A DNA stretch of 64,000 bases. Origin: Methylophilaceae bacterium 11 (GTDB taxonomy: Bacteria > Pseudomonadota > Gammaproteobacteria > Burkholderiales > Methylophilaceae). Below the pieces are notes generated by a model that was not told where the DNA came from, made no database searches, and saw nothing but the letters and a program-made list of their open reading frames with translations. A program made the translations under genes and the position numbers. Every line of letters starts with the position of its first letter. Within the stretch, counting starts at the first letter, position 1. The stretch spans positions 1,550,001 to 1,614,000 of the forward strand of contig JCKJ01000001.1 in assembly GCA_000525025.1 (NCBI GenBank). The letters run 5' to 3'. Positions 25,975-33,261 of this stretch are shown here, one piece after another.

Positions 25975-25982
25975 CCACACAT

Positions 25983-26642
25983 ATGAACTATCACACGAAC
26001 AAAACCATATTACTCGTTGATGATCACGTTGTTGTCAGACAAGGGTTAAAAAACTTATTACAACAATGGGGATACACTGTGGTTGCAGAAGGCGGCTCCG
26101 GGGAAGAGGCCATTGTTCTGTGGCAGAAGCATCAACCCAGCCTTGCTATTATTGATTTAGATATGTCTGGTATTGGCGGTTTAGAAGCGTTAAATCGTAT
26201 TTTATTGCGGGATAAAAGCGCAAAAATTTTGATTTATAGCATGCATGAGGACAGTATTTTTGCCATGCGTGCCATCCAAGCCGGCGCAAAGGGGTATGTT
26301 ATCAAAACCGATGATGCCCAAACCTTGTTAGATGCAGTGAGTAAGATTATCAATGGTCAGCGCTATATCGGCCAAAAACTTGCGCAAAACTTAGCCATTG
26401 ATCATGTCAATGACAATCGACGTCCCTTAGAAAAACTCTCAGCTAGAGAGTTTGAAGTATTTCGACAAATTGTTGATGGCAATTCACTCACTCAAATTTC
26501 GAACAGCCTTAATATTTCTTATAAAACGGTTGCTAATATTCAGACACAAATTAAGCAAAAGTTAGACGTGCAAACTACAGCAAATTTGGTACATTTGGCT
26601 ATATTACATGGCGTAGTAGGCAAGCGGGAACCTTTGGCATAA
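25983..26642 (+). CDS. mxaX: NarL/LuxR-family response regulator (MoxX-like)
   Basis: Partner of the kinase 8 bases upstream; 219 residues. Receiver domain: LLVDDHVVVRQGL, phosphoacceptor Asp in LAIIDLDMSGIGG (LDM in place of the usual D-x-M/P spacing but with the acceptor kept), and Lys in GYVIKTDD. LuxR helix-turn-helix at about 150-210 (LSAREFEVFRQIVDGNSLTQISNSLNISYKTVANIQTQIKQKL). Expected to activate mxa transcription, by analogy with Paracoccus MoxX. The inverted repeat at 24886-24985 is the natural candidate target. Confidence 0.85.
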   Translation: MNYHTNKTILLVDDHVVVRQGLKNLLQQWGYTVVAEGGSGEEAIVLWQKHQPSLAIIDLDMSGIGGLEALNRILLRDKSAKILIYSMHEDSIFAMRAIQAGAKGYVIKTDDAQTLLDAVSKIINGQRYIGQKLAQNLAIDHVNDNRRPLEKLSAREFEVFRQIVDGNSLTQISNSLNISYKTVANIQTQIKQKLDVQTTANLVHLAILHGVVGKREPLA

Positions 26643-26649
26643 TCAAGAG

Positions 26650-26661
26650 TGAATCATTCCC
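26650..26661. promoter_or_regulatory. Third copy of the TGAATSMTTCCC half-site
   Basis: TGAATCATTCCC matches the two mxaF-intergenic half-sites (TGAATGATTCCC and TGAATCCTTCCC) and lies 67 bases before the next gene's ATG. Confidence 0.45.
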
Positions 26662-26727
26662 TATTCAGTCAAGTAGCATCTCTATAGCATAGCCACTTCA
26701 ATTACAACCTTTTGTAAAGTCGCCGCT

Positions 26728-27102
26728 ATGTCAATGATGAAGTCTCTGCGTATTTTTTTTAGTCTAGTCTTAATAAGTTTATCCGCCATATCCCATGCAA
26801 AATCTAACGTAGCTAGTGAGAAAATCATCTATTCAGAGCAGGAGTTTATTCAAGCGTTTGATGGAAGATCTCGCAGTGAAGTACAGAAAATATTAGGCAA
26901 ACCAAACAAAAAAGAAACGGCCGTACGCCCTATGGGCGCCGACCAATATACGGAAAAAGCGGGCAATACCAGCTTAAAGAAAGATGCCATTGAAATGTGG
27001 TACTACAGCAAAATAGTGCGATTTAACAGTAAAAAAATTTACAAAACCATTGAGCTAACCTTTGCCAACGACAAATGCATCAATTTCTCTTTTGCATTCT
27101 AG
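26728..27102 (+). CDS. Exported BamE/SmpA-like small protein
   Basis: The 124-residue product has a signal peptide ending SHA-KSNVA and a compact domain with FDGRSRSEVQKILGKPNKKE, MWYYSKIV and TIELTFANDKCINFSF. The 'G-x-[ST]-x-x-E-V-x-x-x-LGKP' start followed by W-Y-Y and a final beta strand is the BamE/SmpA two-helix-plus-sheet pattern. It is not a lipoprotein. Function is unknown. It is the first gene of a five-gene plus-strand cassette following the mxaYX-like pair and has an mxa-like half-site upstream. Confidence 0.7.
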   Translation: MSMMKSLRIFFSLVLISLSAISHAKSNVASEKIIYSEQEFIQAFDGRSRSEVQKILGKPNKKETAVRPMGADQYTEKAGNTSLKKDAIEMWYYSKIVRFNSKKIYKTIELTFANDKCINFSFAF

Positions 27103-27114
27103 ATCACAAATATT

Positions 27115-27507
27115 ATGTCGACTATTACGCTAAACAAACACAATTTTAAACATACCATTGAGCAAAGTAACTTTGTGATTGTATTGTTTACTGCCGATTG
27201 GTGTGAGCCATGCAAACTGTTTGAGACAATATTCAACGATCAATCAAACAGTAACACTGAGATTGTATTTGGCAAGGTTAACATCGACGATGATCCGTTG
27301 ATTGCAGATTACCTTAATATACAACAAGTCCCAACTGTACTCGCCATTAGAGAAACCATTATTGTCGATGGCATCCATGGCGCCATGAATTCAATTGAGT
27401 TCATGCAGATGATTCGTGTATGGGCAAACATCCGTACCACTGAGTTTAATCGGCATTTTTCAAATACAGGCAAAAACAACATTACTGATGCCACCATCAG
27501 TGAATAG
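27115..27507 (+). CDS. Thioredoxin-fold protein
   Basis: The 130-residue product has no signal peptide. It has a thioredoxin fold with the active site WCEPCK in FVIVLFTADWCEPCKLFETIF, the cis-Pro in QQVPTVL, and DDDPLIADYLNI. The active site differs from classical WCGPCK. A 25-residue polar tail is added at the C-terminus. As a cytoplasmic disulphide reductase in a cassette of exported proteins it could support redox of cytoplasmic precursors, or it could be exported by another route. It starts 12 bases after the previous stop. Confidence 0.85.
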   Translation: MSTITLNKHNFKHTIEQSNFVIVLFTADWCEPCKLFETIFNDQSNSNTEIVFGKVNIDDDPLIADYLNIQQVPTVLAIRETIIVDGIHGAMNSIEFMQMIRVWANIRTTEFNRHFSNTGKNNITDATISE

Positions 27508-27509
27508 TG

Positions 27510-28118
27510 ATGCGCGTAAAATATCTCTTTGTAAGTTCGCTATGCTTCATATCAAGCCATTCAACCACTTTGCTCGCAGACAGTTCTCGTCAACCACAGG
27601 ATACGGTCAAGCAAAATCACACACCGGCTCGCTCATCAGCCCACATAAAAAATCTTGCTGCTTTATTCGACCAACATGCTGATGACCTTCAGAAGTGGAT
27701 GGAACAAGTCTATATATCCAATCCACATGAACTTGAAAAAAGCACCAAGGTTAGTGCACATGAAATGGCTGACTGGGTTTTTAAAGGGCCTTTTAACTGG
27801 AAATTTGACGCTATTCAAGAACTACAAGCACGCGAGGCATTGGTAATAAGTGTATCTGCAGATTTCAATGGTGATCGTATTTTAGCTTTCATCACAGGCA
27901 CGTATACATTGCTTGCCCAGTATTATCAAGGGCATCACCCACTGCCACATAGGAAGTCATTATTAGAGGCTACCCAAGATATACAAGTAGCGTTGAACGC
28001 ATTAGTAAAAAACGCAAATAATTCAAATGCTAGTCTAGCAATATCCAGTATTGATTACGACGCCTTCACCGCCATTATCCACAGCATTAAATCCGAGATA
28101 AAAATGATTGAGCAATAA
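27510..28118 (+). CDS. Exported protein of unknown family
   Basis: I do not recognise this gene. The 202-residue product has a signal peptide (YLFVSSLCFISSHSTTLLA-DSS), a low-complexity linker, then a helical domain: LAALFDQHADDLQKWMEQVY, MADWVFKGPFNWKFDAIQELQAREALVISVSADFNGDRILAFITGTYTLL. The GDRILAF...TYTLL pattern suggests a membrane-near helix. Start is ATG at 27510; a GTG just upstream overlaps the thioredoxin-like stop. Confidence 0.65.
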   Translation: MRVKYLFVSSLCFISSHSTTLLADSSRQPQDTVKQNHTPARSSAHIKNLAALFDQHADDLQKWMEQVYISNPHELEKSTKVSAHEMADWVFKGPFNWKFDAIQELQAREALVISVSADFNGDRILAFITGTYTLLAQYYQGHHPLPHRKSLLEATQDIQVALNALVKNANNSNASLAISSIDYDAFTAIIHSIKSEIKMIEQ

Positions 28119-28161
28119 AATCCGCCATTCACTACTTCATAAAATTTACTGTATTAATACA

Positions 28162-28686
28162 ATGTATCTCACACACCTATTCCTCATTGTGTTTTCTCTC
28201 CTATCACTACCAGGATGTCAGAAGGATAACGCTGACACCCCAATCGATAGTGTTACGCAGGTTGTACAAGTCAATCCTGGGGCGATCGATATTCAATCCT
28301 TGTATTCCATCTCATTCCTTTCCCCGCAAGACAATAACATTGCAGCCAAGTGGCTCGTTACTCAAGACCAAAAAGATCGAGTCTATAGCGTCATTCCAAA
28401 TGCTATGGAAAATCAGTTTCAACAGCGGCTGGACTACTTATCCACACAGTTTAAAGAAGAAAAAAGGATTATCGCCAACCGCATTGTTCAGACACGTGAC
28501 CTATTGGAAAAATTTAATATTTCAACTAATTTTCTCATGCTGCTAGACGGGATGATTGCTGTGAAACAATCGCACCTGATTGGTAATTTTGGTGATTATT
28601 GTCAATTTTATATTAACTTGAGACAGCACAACTACGAGCATGCTGAAGCTGTTAAAAAAATGAAATCTCTCTCTATTTCTCATTAA
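28162..28686 (+). CDS. Lipoprotein of unknown function
   Basis: The 174-residue product has a lipoprotein signal peptide with the lipobox LPGC in MYLTHLFLIVFSLLSLPGC. A longer TTG-started frame begins at 28108 overlapping the previous gene. The mature part is helical (FQQRLDYLSTQFKEEKRIIANRIVQTRDLLEKF) with no motif I recognise. It shares its transcript with the preceding exported protein, and the two may act together. Confidence 0.6.
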   Translation: MYLTHLFLIVFSLLSLPGCQKDNADTPIDSVTQVVQVNPGAIDIQSLYSISFLSPQDNNIAAKWLVTQDQKDRVYSVIPNAMENQFQQRLDYLSTQFKEEKRIIANRIVQTRDLLEKFNISTNFLMLLDGMIAVKQSHLIGNFGDYCQFYINLRQHNYEHAEAVKKMKSLSISH

Positions 28687-28693
28687 GGCCGTC

Positions 28694-29053
28694 ATGAAGC
28701 ATCCTTTTACATTTGATTCTCCAAGCTTGGTTTTCATCATGTTAATCAGCTACTCGGCACTCATCGGTGCCGAACCAGCCGACGCAGAGACGCCGGCACT
28801 CTCTTTTATTCAATTAGTTGGGAAAGAAGATGCTGACTGTGCAATGAAGGACGGTCAGATGATGCTACTGGCTAGCAGTAGCCAAGATTACACTATAGAA
28901 GTGTGGGTCGATCGTTGGTTTATGGAGGTGCAGACCGCAGACCACACCAAACATGTTTTATCCATTGACACTCCGACAAGCCTACTTGGCTGCTCTAACA
29001 CATTATCAGGTAAACAGCGCTGGACAATTCACAGTGCAAAAGTTTTGCCTTAG
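28694..29053 (+). CDS. Small exported protein with two cysteines
   Basis: Not recognised. The 119-residue product has a signal-peptide-like hydrophobic start (LVFIMLISYSALIGA-EPADAE) and a beta-rich body with two Cys (DADCAMKDGQ and LLGCSNTL) likely to form one disulphide. It is last in the cassette, 8 bases after the lipoprotein stop, and converges with the next minus-strand gene. Confidence 0.65.
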   Translation: MKHPFTFDSPSLVFIMLISYSALIGAEPADAETPALSFIQLVGKEDADCAMKDGQMMLLASSSQDYTIEVWVDRWFMEVQTADHTKHVLSIDTPTSLLGCSNTLSGKQRWTIHSAKVLP

Positions 29054-29063
29054 AAAAGAGTAG

Positions 29064-29504
29064 CTACTGCGCGCTGCGGTGCAGTGGGCCAAAGCACTGC
29101 TCCAAGTAAGCTGACTCATCAGCACACATGACTAAACTATTCCCAGTATCATCAAACCGTACATAGTGCACCGCGCTTATACCAGACTGTGAGACTTCAC
29201 CATCACAGTCTTTCTCATCATTGGCGCGCGTGACCTGGTGCTCTAACTTATAAAAAGCATATTCACTATGTTCATCCGCAATAAAATAAATACTATCTGT
29301 CACTTGTTGTGCGCTAGACGCTCTCAAATGACCATCTCTGGAAAACTCGTAAGTTTCAACACATCCAGAATCGGGCAACTGGTAACGCCATGTGCCAATA
29401 ATGGAAAATTGAGGGAATGTAACCAGCCCGTGCAGATGCTCCTGATTTGCATGTAAGGTAACAGCGCTTAGACCAAGTAACAGTATGAATAGATACTTCA
29501 ACAT
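29064..29504 (-). CDS. Small exported protein, unknown function
   Basis: The 146-residue product starts at an ATG with a GAGGT ribosome site 9 bases upstream; a TTG eight codons earlier is rejected. A signal peptide ends LHA-NQEHLHG. The mature domain (IIGTWRYQLPDSGCVETYEFSRDGH) has a calycin-like 'GTW' start as in lipocalin-like small proteins, and four Cys (SGCVET, KDCDGE, VMCADE, EQCFGP). No function is assigned. Confidence 0.65.
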   Translation of the reverse strand: MLKYLFILLLGLSAVTLHANQEHLHGLVTFPQFSIIGTWRYQLPDSGCVETYEFSRDGHLRASSAQQVTDSIYFIADEHSEYAFYKLEHQVTRANDEKDCDGEVSQSGISAVHYVRFDDTGNSLVMCADESAYLEQCFGPLHRSAQ

Positions 29505-29691
29505 TTCTATACCTCGCAATACGTGCAAATGTGTTGTTGAAATATCATAAAATATCCTTCTATATTTACATCATGATAATTTGAAATTAACTCTTGGAGT
29601 TTTTCCTTCTAAAACCATATAACCATATGTTTTAATGAAGCATTCAGTTAAACAGTCGCTTTCCACTAATGTACCTTGATGAATGTGAGCT

Positions 29692-30657
29692 ATGAAAAAA
29701 GCCATTACATTGATATTAGTTTTGACCCAGCTTAATGCACACGCTGTCATCAATGGTCAAGAAACATCACCCAACGATGTATTCTCAGTCAAACTTAACA
29801 TTAAACACCAGCATTGGTTGAACTCAGTCCAAGAGTGGGACAAATATGAATCGACCTGTAGTAGCGTTATTGTCGGCACACACCCTTTAACAATCATCAC
29901 TGCAGGCCACTGTCTAAAAGAAATTGAGTTAGATCCCAACAATCAGCTACCTAAAATCACCATCACTGACACCAACCTTGATCAATTAGACTCCATCAAT
30001 ATCAGTAATGCTTTTTATTACCCATTTAGTGAAATTGAAAACAACTTAGCGCTTGATGTTGCCATTCTGGTTTTCGACAAATCACTACCAAAAAATGTGA
30101 AATCTGTGTCAATTGACACAAACCCAAACCTTGGCGATGTATTGGTGTGCGGCTTTGGTAGTGCATCTAACGAAGCCGTGTTATTTAACCCACGCTGTAG
30201 CGTTAAAAAAACCTTAAATAACTTAGATGATTTTTATGCGGTGATGCCTAAACAGTATGAACAGTCGGACCCAATGCTACATATTAAGGCAAGAGCCCAA
30301 TTTCACTACAAACAAGAAATTATCAGCTCTCTAGATTACTTAACTGCAATCAATCGGTTGGATAGCAAGCATCAATATTCGGCAGCAGAACCGATGCCTA
30401 CGCATGGAGATTCAGGCGGCCCATGGTTAGCCAAAACAGCGGATGAGGGTTTCTTGCTAGTAGCCATTACAAGCTACGTGGAGCGTTTTTACAATAAAAA
30501 CGATGACTGGTCATTCTTTGCTAAAGAGGCTCCTTTAGACGATTACCCCTACATTGCCTACGGCGTAAAGTTTAATAGTCCAGAAGTAAAAAGTTTAATC
30601 GAAAATGCGAAAGCTAACGGTGCTGATATCACACTCATAGACACTACAATAAGATGA
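29692..30657 (+). CDS. Secreted trypsin-like serine protease (S1 family)
   Basis: The 321-residue product has a short signal peptide (ITLILVLTQLNAHA-VINGQE) directly followed by the trypsin-type VINGQ start. The catalytic triad is visible: His in IITAGHCL, Asp in NNLALDVAILVF, and Ser in HGDSGGPW. The specificity-pocket position six residues before the Ser is Met instead of Asp, so basic P1 preference is doubtful. Cys in STCSSV/AGHC and VCGFG/RCSV could pair. A C-terminal extension of about 40 residues is present. Isolated gene; a strong terminator lies downstream at 31035. Confidence 0.9.
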   Translation: MKKAITLILVLTQLNAHAVINGQETSPNDVFSVKLNIKHQHWLNSVQEWDKYESTCSSVIVGTHPLTIITAGHCLKEIELDPNNQLPKITITDTNLDQLDSINISNAFYYPFSEIENNLALDVAILVFDKSLPKNVKSVSIDTNPNLGDVLVCGFGSASNEAVLFNPRCSVKKTLNNLDDFYAVMPKQYEQSDPMLHIKARAQFHYKQEIISSLDYLTAINRLDSKHQYSAAEPMPTHGDSGGPWLAKTADEGFLLVAITSYVERFYNKNDDWSFFAKEAPLDDYPYIAYGVKFNSPEVKSLIENAKANGADITLIDTTIR

Positions 30658-30877
30658 AATAAACCATTATTGGTTACATTTTTTAACCACCTTTCTCCTA
30701 GATAGTTTATAGGTATATTACTCTCAACTTAAAGCCTAAGTGGTAAGGGCAAGATTTCAGAGGAGTTGAAATCTGATGTTACTAAGCGATTAGAAGTATC
30801 TATACAAAACATTTACAAGTAGGCAAGTGCATCAGGTCCATCCGAACAAACAAATCGAAATAAATAATCCAAAATTC

Positions 30878-30890
30878 GGGAAAAACTCCC
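30878..30890. promoter_or_regulatory. GGGAAAAACTCCC site in the gene-poor stretch
   Basis: Differs by one base from the palindrome at 11708-11720 and shares flanking TTGGG/TCGGG and CCCGA/CCCAT contexts. Could be a second copy of an operator, or chance. Confidence 0.25.
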
Positions 30891-31034
30891 ATATGCACAA
30901 ACGGTAAATTTCATCATGCTAATGGCTAGGGCTTGTTTTTACCACTAGGAACGTTTGAATTAGGGCGACTTAATTTAGACGGGGTAAGCAAACCCTAACA
31001 GCACTGCTAAACTTGCATGTTTATCTCTTGCTTT

Positions 31035-31063
31035 AAAGCATCTCTTCGGAGGTGCTTTTTTCT
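31035..31063 (+). terminator. Rho-independent terminator with a TTCG tetraloop
   Basis: AAAGCATCTC-TTCG-GAGGTGCTTT stem followed by TTTTTTC on the plus strand. It is about 380 bases past the protease stop, so it ends either a long 3' leader or a separate short transcript between 30658 and 31035. Confidence 0.8.
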
Positions 31064-31549
31064 TTTGGAACTATAGGTAACACAAAGTAACTCATCTGAA
31101 CCCGCATAGTAAGGTCGCTTTTATTTTCTCTGCTAACTCTACTTTGCTATTCTTTGTATCTGGTAATCACCCGCCTATACTCCCCGCTTTAGAGTTGCTT
31201 ACTTGTAATCTATGGAAACTCAGCAGATACGGGAACAAAGCCGCTGTTGAGTTAATCTATCGTTTCAGAAATGCTCTACCTTAGTTTATATTTAATGGCG
31301 AAGTAGTACCCGTGCTGAAAGCATTTACAAAAGACCCGATATTGGACGCACTTTTTGCTAGGATAGAGTACCACTACGACCAATTTGTTTTGCGGATTAT
31401 TTCTCTTTGAGAAAAATAGATAAATTATGACAAGAAACCTCAGAAATAGGACTGTGGCGAAATTTGAGAATAGCCATCTAGGCATCAGCCCCGCATGGTG
31501 TGGGCTTTGTGGCTAGTAATGCTAAGTATGCCTGGAAAGCATGACTTCT

Positions 31550-31639
31550 TGGCGGAGAGGGAGGGATTCGAACCCTCGACAGAGTTGCCCCTGTGCCACC
31601 TTTCCAGGGTGGTGACTTAAACCGCTCATCCACCTCTCC
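31550..31639 (-). tRNA. tRNA-Ser (anticodon GGA)
   Basis: 90-base class II tRNA with encoded CCA (31550-31552). The 7-bp acceptor stem GGAGAGG/CCTCTCC, discriminator G, anticodon loop CT-GGA-AA between CCACC and GGTGG, a long variable arm (CACAGGGGCAACTCTGT), and TTCGAATC in the T arm are all visible. It reads UCC/UCU serine codons. Confidence 0.97.
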
Positions 31640-31696
31640 GAACAGGATGCGGATTATATAGTATCTGTGTTTCCGCTCCAAATACTTGTAACGAGT

Positions 31697-32953
31697 TTAG
31701 CGTTTATTTTTAAGCAAATAGGTGTTAACCAGCCCTTTGCCCTTTACCTGTACATCGTACCGAGTCTCAAACGTATAGTCGTCTTTCAATAAGGCATAGG
31801 TTGATTCTGATACTTGTATTTCATCCACCAATCCAGTTTGTTCCATGCGGCTGGCCATGTTCACCGCATCGCCCCAGATATCATAAGCAAATTTGCTGGT
31901 ACCAATGACGCCAGCCACCACTGCTCCGCTGCTAATCCCAATACGCATCCGTAAATGATGGCCTGTTTTATGGTTAAACTCTGCCAACGCACCACGCATT
32001 TCACAGGCCAAAGCAGCCACAGTATTGGCATGGTTTTCTAAGTAAACTGGTGCACCACCCACCACCAAGTACCCATCACCAATGGTTTTAATTTTTTCTA
32101 ACTGGTGCCCTTCTGCCAAGTAATCAAACATCGAGAAAATACCACTCAACAGGTTCACCAAATCAAACGGCGTCATGGTGGCGCTTAATTCGGTGAATCC
32201 GACAATATCAGCAAACAAAATAGTGACGGAAGGATGGCTATCCGCAATGCGTTGATCCTGATTTTTAAGGCGCTGCGCGATAGAGGTTGGCAAAATATTG
32301 AGCAACAGCTTTTCCGAGCGTGCTTGCTCTAATGCCAATGCCTGCAAAGTACGCTCTTTTTGTGATTGAAAATAACGCATGGCGGCATACAGAATACATG
32401 CCGTACCAATAATGTTCATCAAGAAGAAAGTATCTTTCACATTAGCAGGCATCGGCATCAAATTACCCACAAACAGATCGTTAAATATCCATGAGAACAT
32501 TGCCAACAACACAAACAATATGAACCAAGGGGTAGATTTACGGGTCCCTAAAATCATTAAAGCGCCAATCGGAGAAAGAATACCCCAGATAGCGACACCG
32601 CCTGCTGCTTGATACCCGCCAATGGTCCACTGCAGAAAGAAAGGCATCACCAGTAGCATGATGAGTTGCGTAAAAATAAAGTAGTGATAGCGTTGGGTGC
32701 GATAAAACACGAACAAGCTGACATAGGAAAAAATGAGATAGACGTAAGGTGTTACGGCCATTAAGGCGTAACCTTCACCCAAACCAGAGATAGTAAATAT
32801 CCAAAAAATACTGACTGCGCTCTCTGCCAGCACGAGCATAGACAGAATGGTTTTACCGAGCAGCTCATCATCTTGCGTGATGATGTTTTGCTGCGCAGAG
32901 CGTTTAATCACGCCACGCAACTTGGGCAAAAATCGTTGTAAGAGCGCGATCAT
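31697..32953 (-). CDS. Membrane class III adenylate/guanylate cyclase
   Basis: Makes cAMP (or cGMP) from the nucleotide triphosphate. The product is about 418 residues from the ATG at 32953; a TTG frame extends further. It has an N-terminal region with about six membrane segments (residues 30-210), then a coiled linker and the catalytic domain: VTILFADIVGFTELSATMTP (metal Asp in FADIVGF), EKIKTIGDGYLVVGG (substrate Lys in KTIGDGY, then metal Asp), MRIGISSGAVVAGVIGTSKFAYDIWGDAVNMASRME. The DIWGD Asp fits adenylate rather than guanylate specificity. The S-helix-like linker LLLNILPTSIAQRLKN is typical. Confidence 0.9.
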   Translation of the reverse strand: MIALLQRFLPKLRGVIKRSAQQNIITQDDELLGKTILSMLVLAESAVSIFWIFTISGLGEGYALMAVTPYVYLIFSYVSLFVFYRTQRYHYFIFTQLIMLLVMPFFLQWTIGGYQAAGGVAIWGILSPIGALMILGTRKSTPWFILFVLLAMFSWIFNDLFVGNLMPMPANVKDTFFLMNIIGTACILYAAMRYFQSQKERTLQALALEQARSEKLLLNILPTSIAQRLKNQDQRIADSHPSVTILFADIVGFTELSATMTPFDLVNLLSGIFSMFDYLAEGHQLEKIKTIGDGYLVVGGAPVYLENHANTVAALACEMRGALAEFNHKTGHHLRMRIGISSGAVVAGVIGTSKFAYDIWGDAVNMASRMEQTGLVDEIQVSESTYALLKDDYTFETRYDVQVKGKGLVNTYLLKNKR

Positions 32954-33183
32954 ACTGGCGGAATGGGGATGCCTAATAGGGATTATATAGATGTGATTGC
33001 CACTATAACCTAGGTGCAAAAATGTTGCTATACACCTGTATGGGTGTGCTAATTTATGTCTTATAAATATTTAATTGATTAATGCACAAAGTACTTGATT
33101 TACCAATTAGTAAGGTTTAATGTTGAAGGATAATTCGCTATCAAACTCCTTTATCTACAAGGGTTTTGAAGCAATTAGCAGGC

Positions 33184-33204
33184 GATTGAAATTTGCTTTC
33201 AATC
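33184..33204. promoter_or_regulatory. Palindrome upstream of the aldehyde dehydrogenase
   Basis: GATTGAAA-TTTGC-TTTCAATC, perfect 8-bp arms, 57 bases before the dehydrogenase ATG. Likely an operator; the rest of 32954-33261 holds only AT-rich sequence and a weak ACACC/GGTGT repeat. Confidence 0.45.
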
Positions 33205-33261
33205 ATATGGGGTGCGTGGCAGTTTCGTTAGATAATTGATAAAAAAACTATAGGAGTTAGC

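Larger units (their letters stand above)
30658..31549. other. Gene-poor stretch with short protein relics, next to tRNA-Ser
   Basis: No intact gene is supported here. Two short readable stretches look like remnants: 30739-30813 (KGKISEELKSDVTKRLEV) and about 31290-31410, read on the plus strand (GEVVPVLKAFTKDP, then ILDALFARIEYHYDQFVLRI), each ending at stops. It also holds the terminator at 31035-31061 and the GGGAAAAACTCCC site at 30878-30890. The stretch borders the 3' end of tRNA-Ser, a common insertion point for mobile DNA. Confidence 0.4.

Noticed and set aside
30940-31030. Possible riboswitch (GEMM-like) before the 31035 terminator
   Set aside because: The conserved core of the known classes could not be matched; only the terminator hairpin is supported.
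31276-31485. Minus-strand 69-codon frame in the gene-poor stretch
   Set aside because: No ribosome site, low-complexity composition, and better explained by relics on the plus strand.
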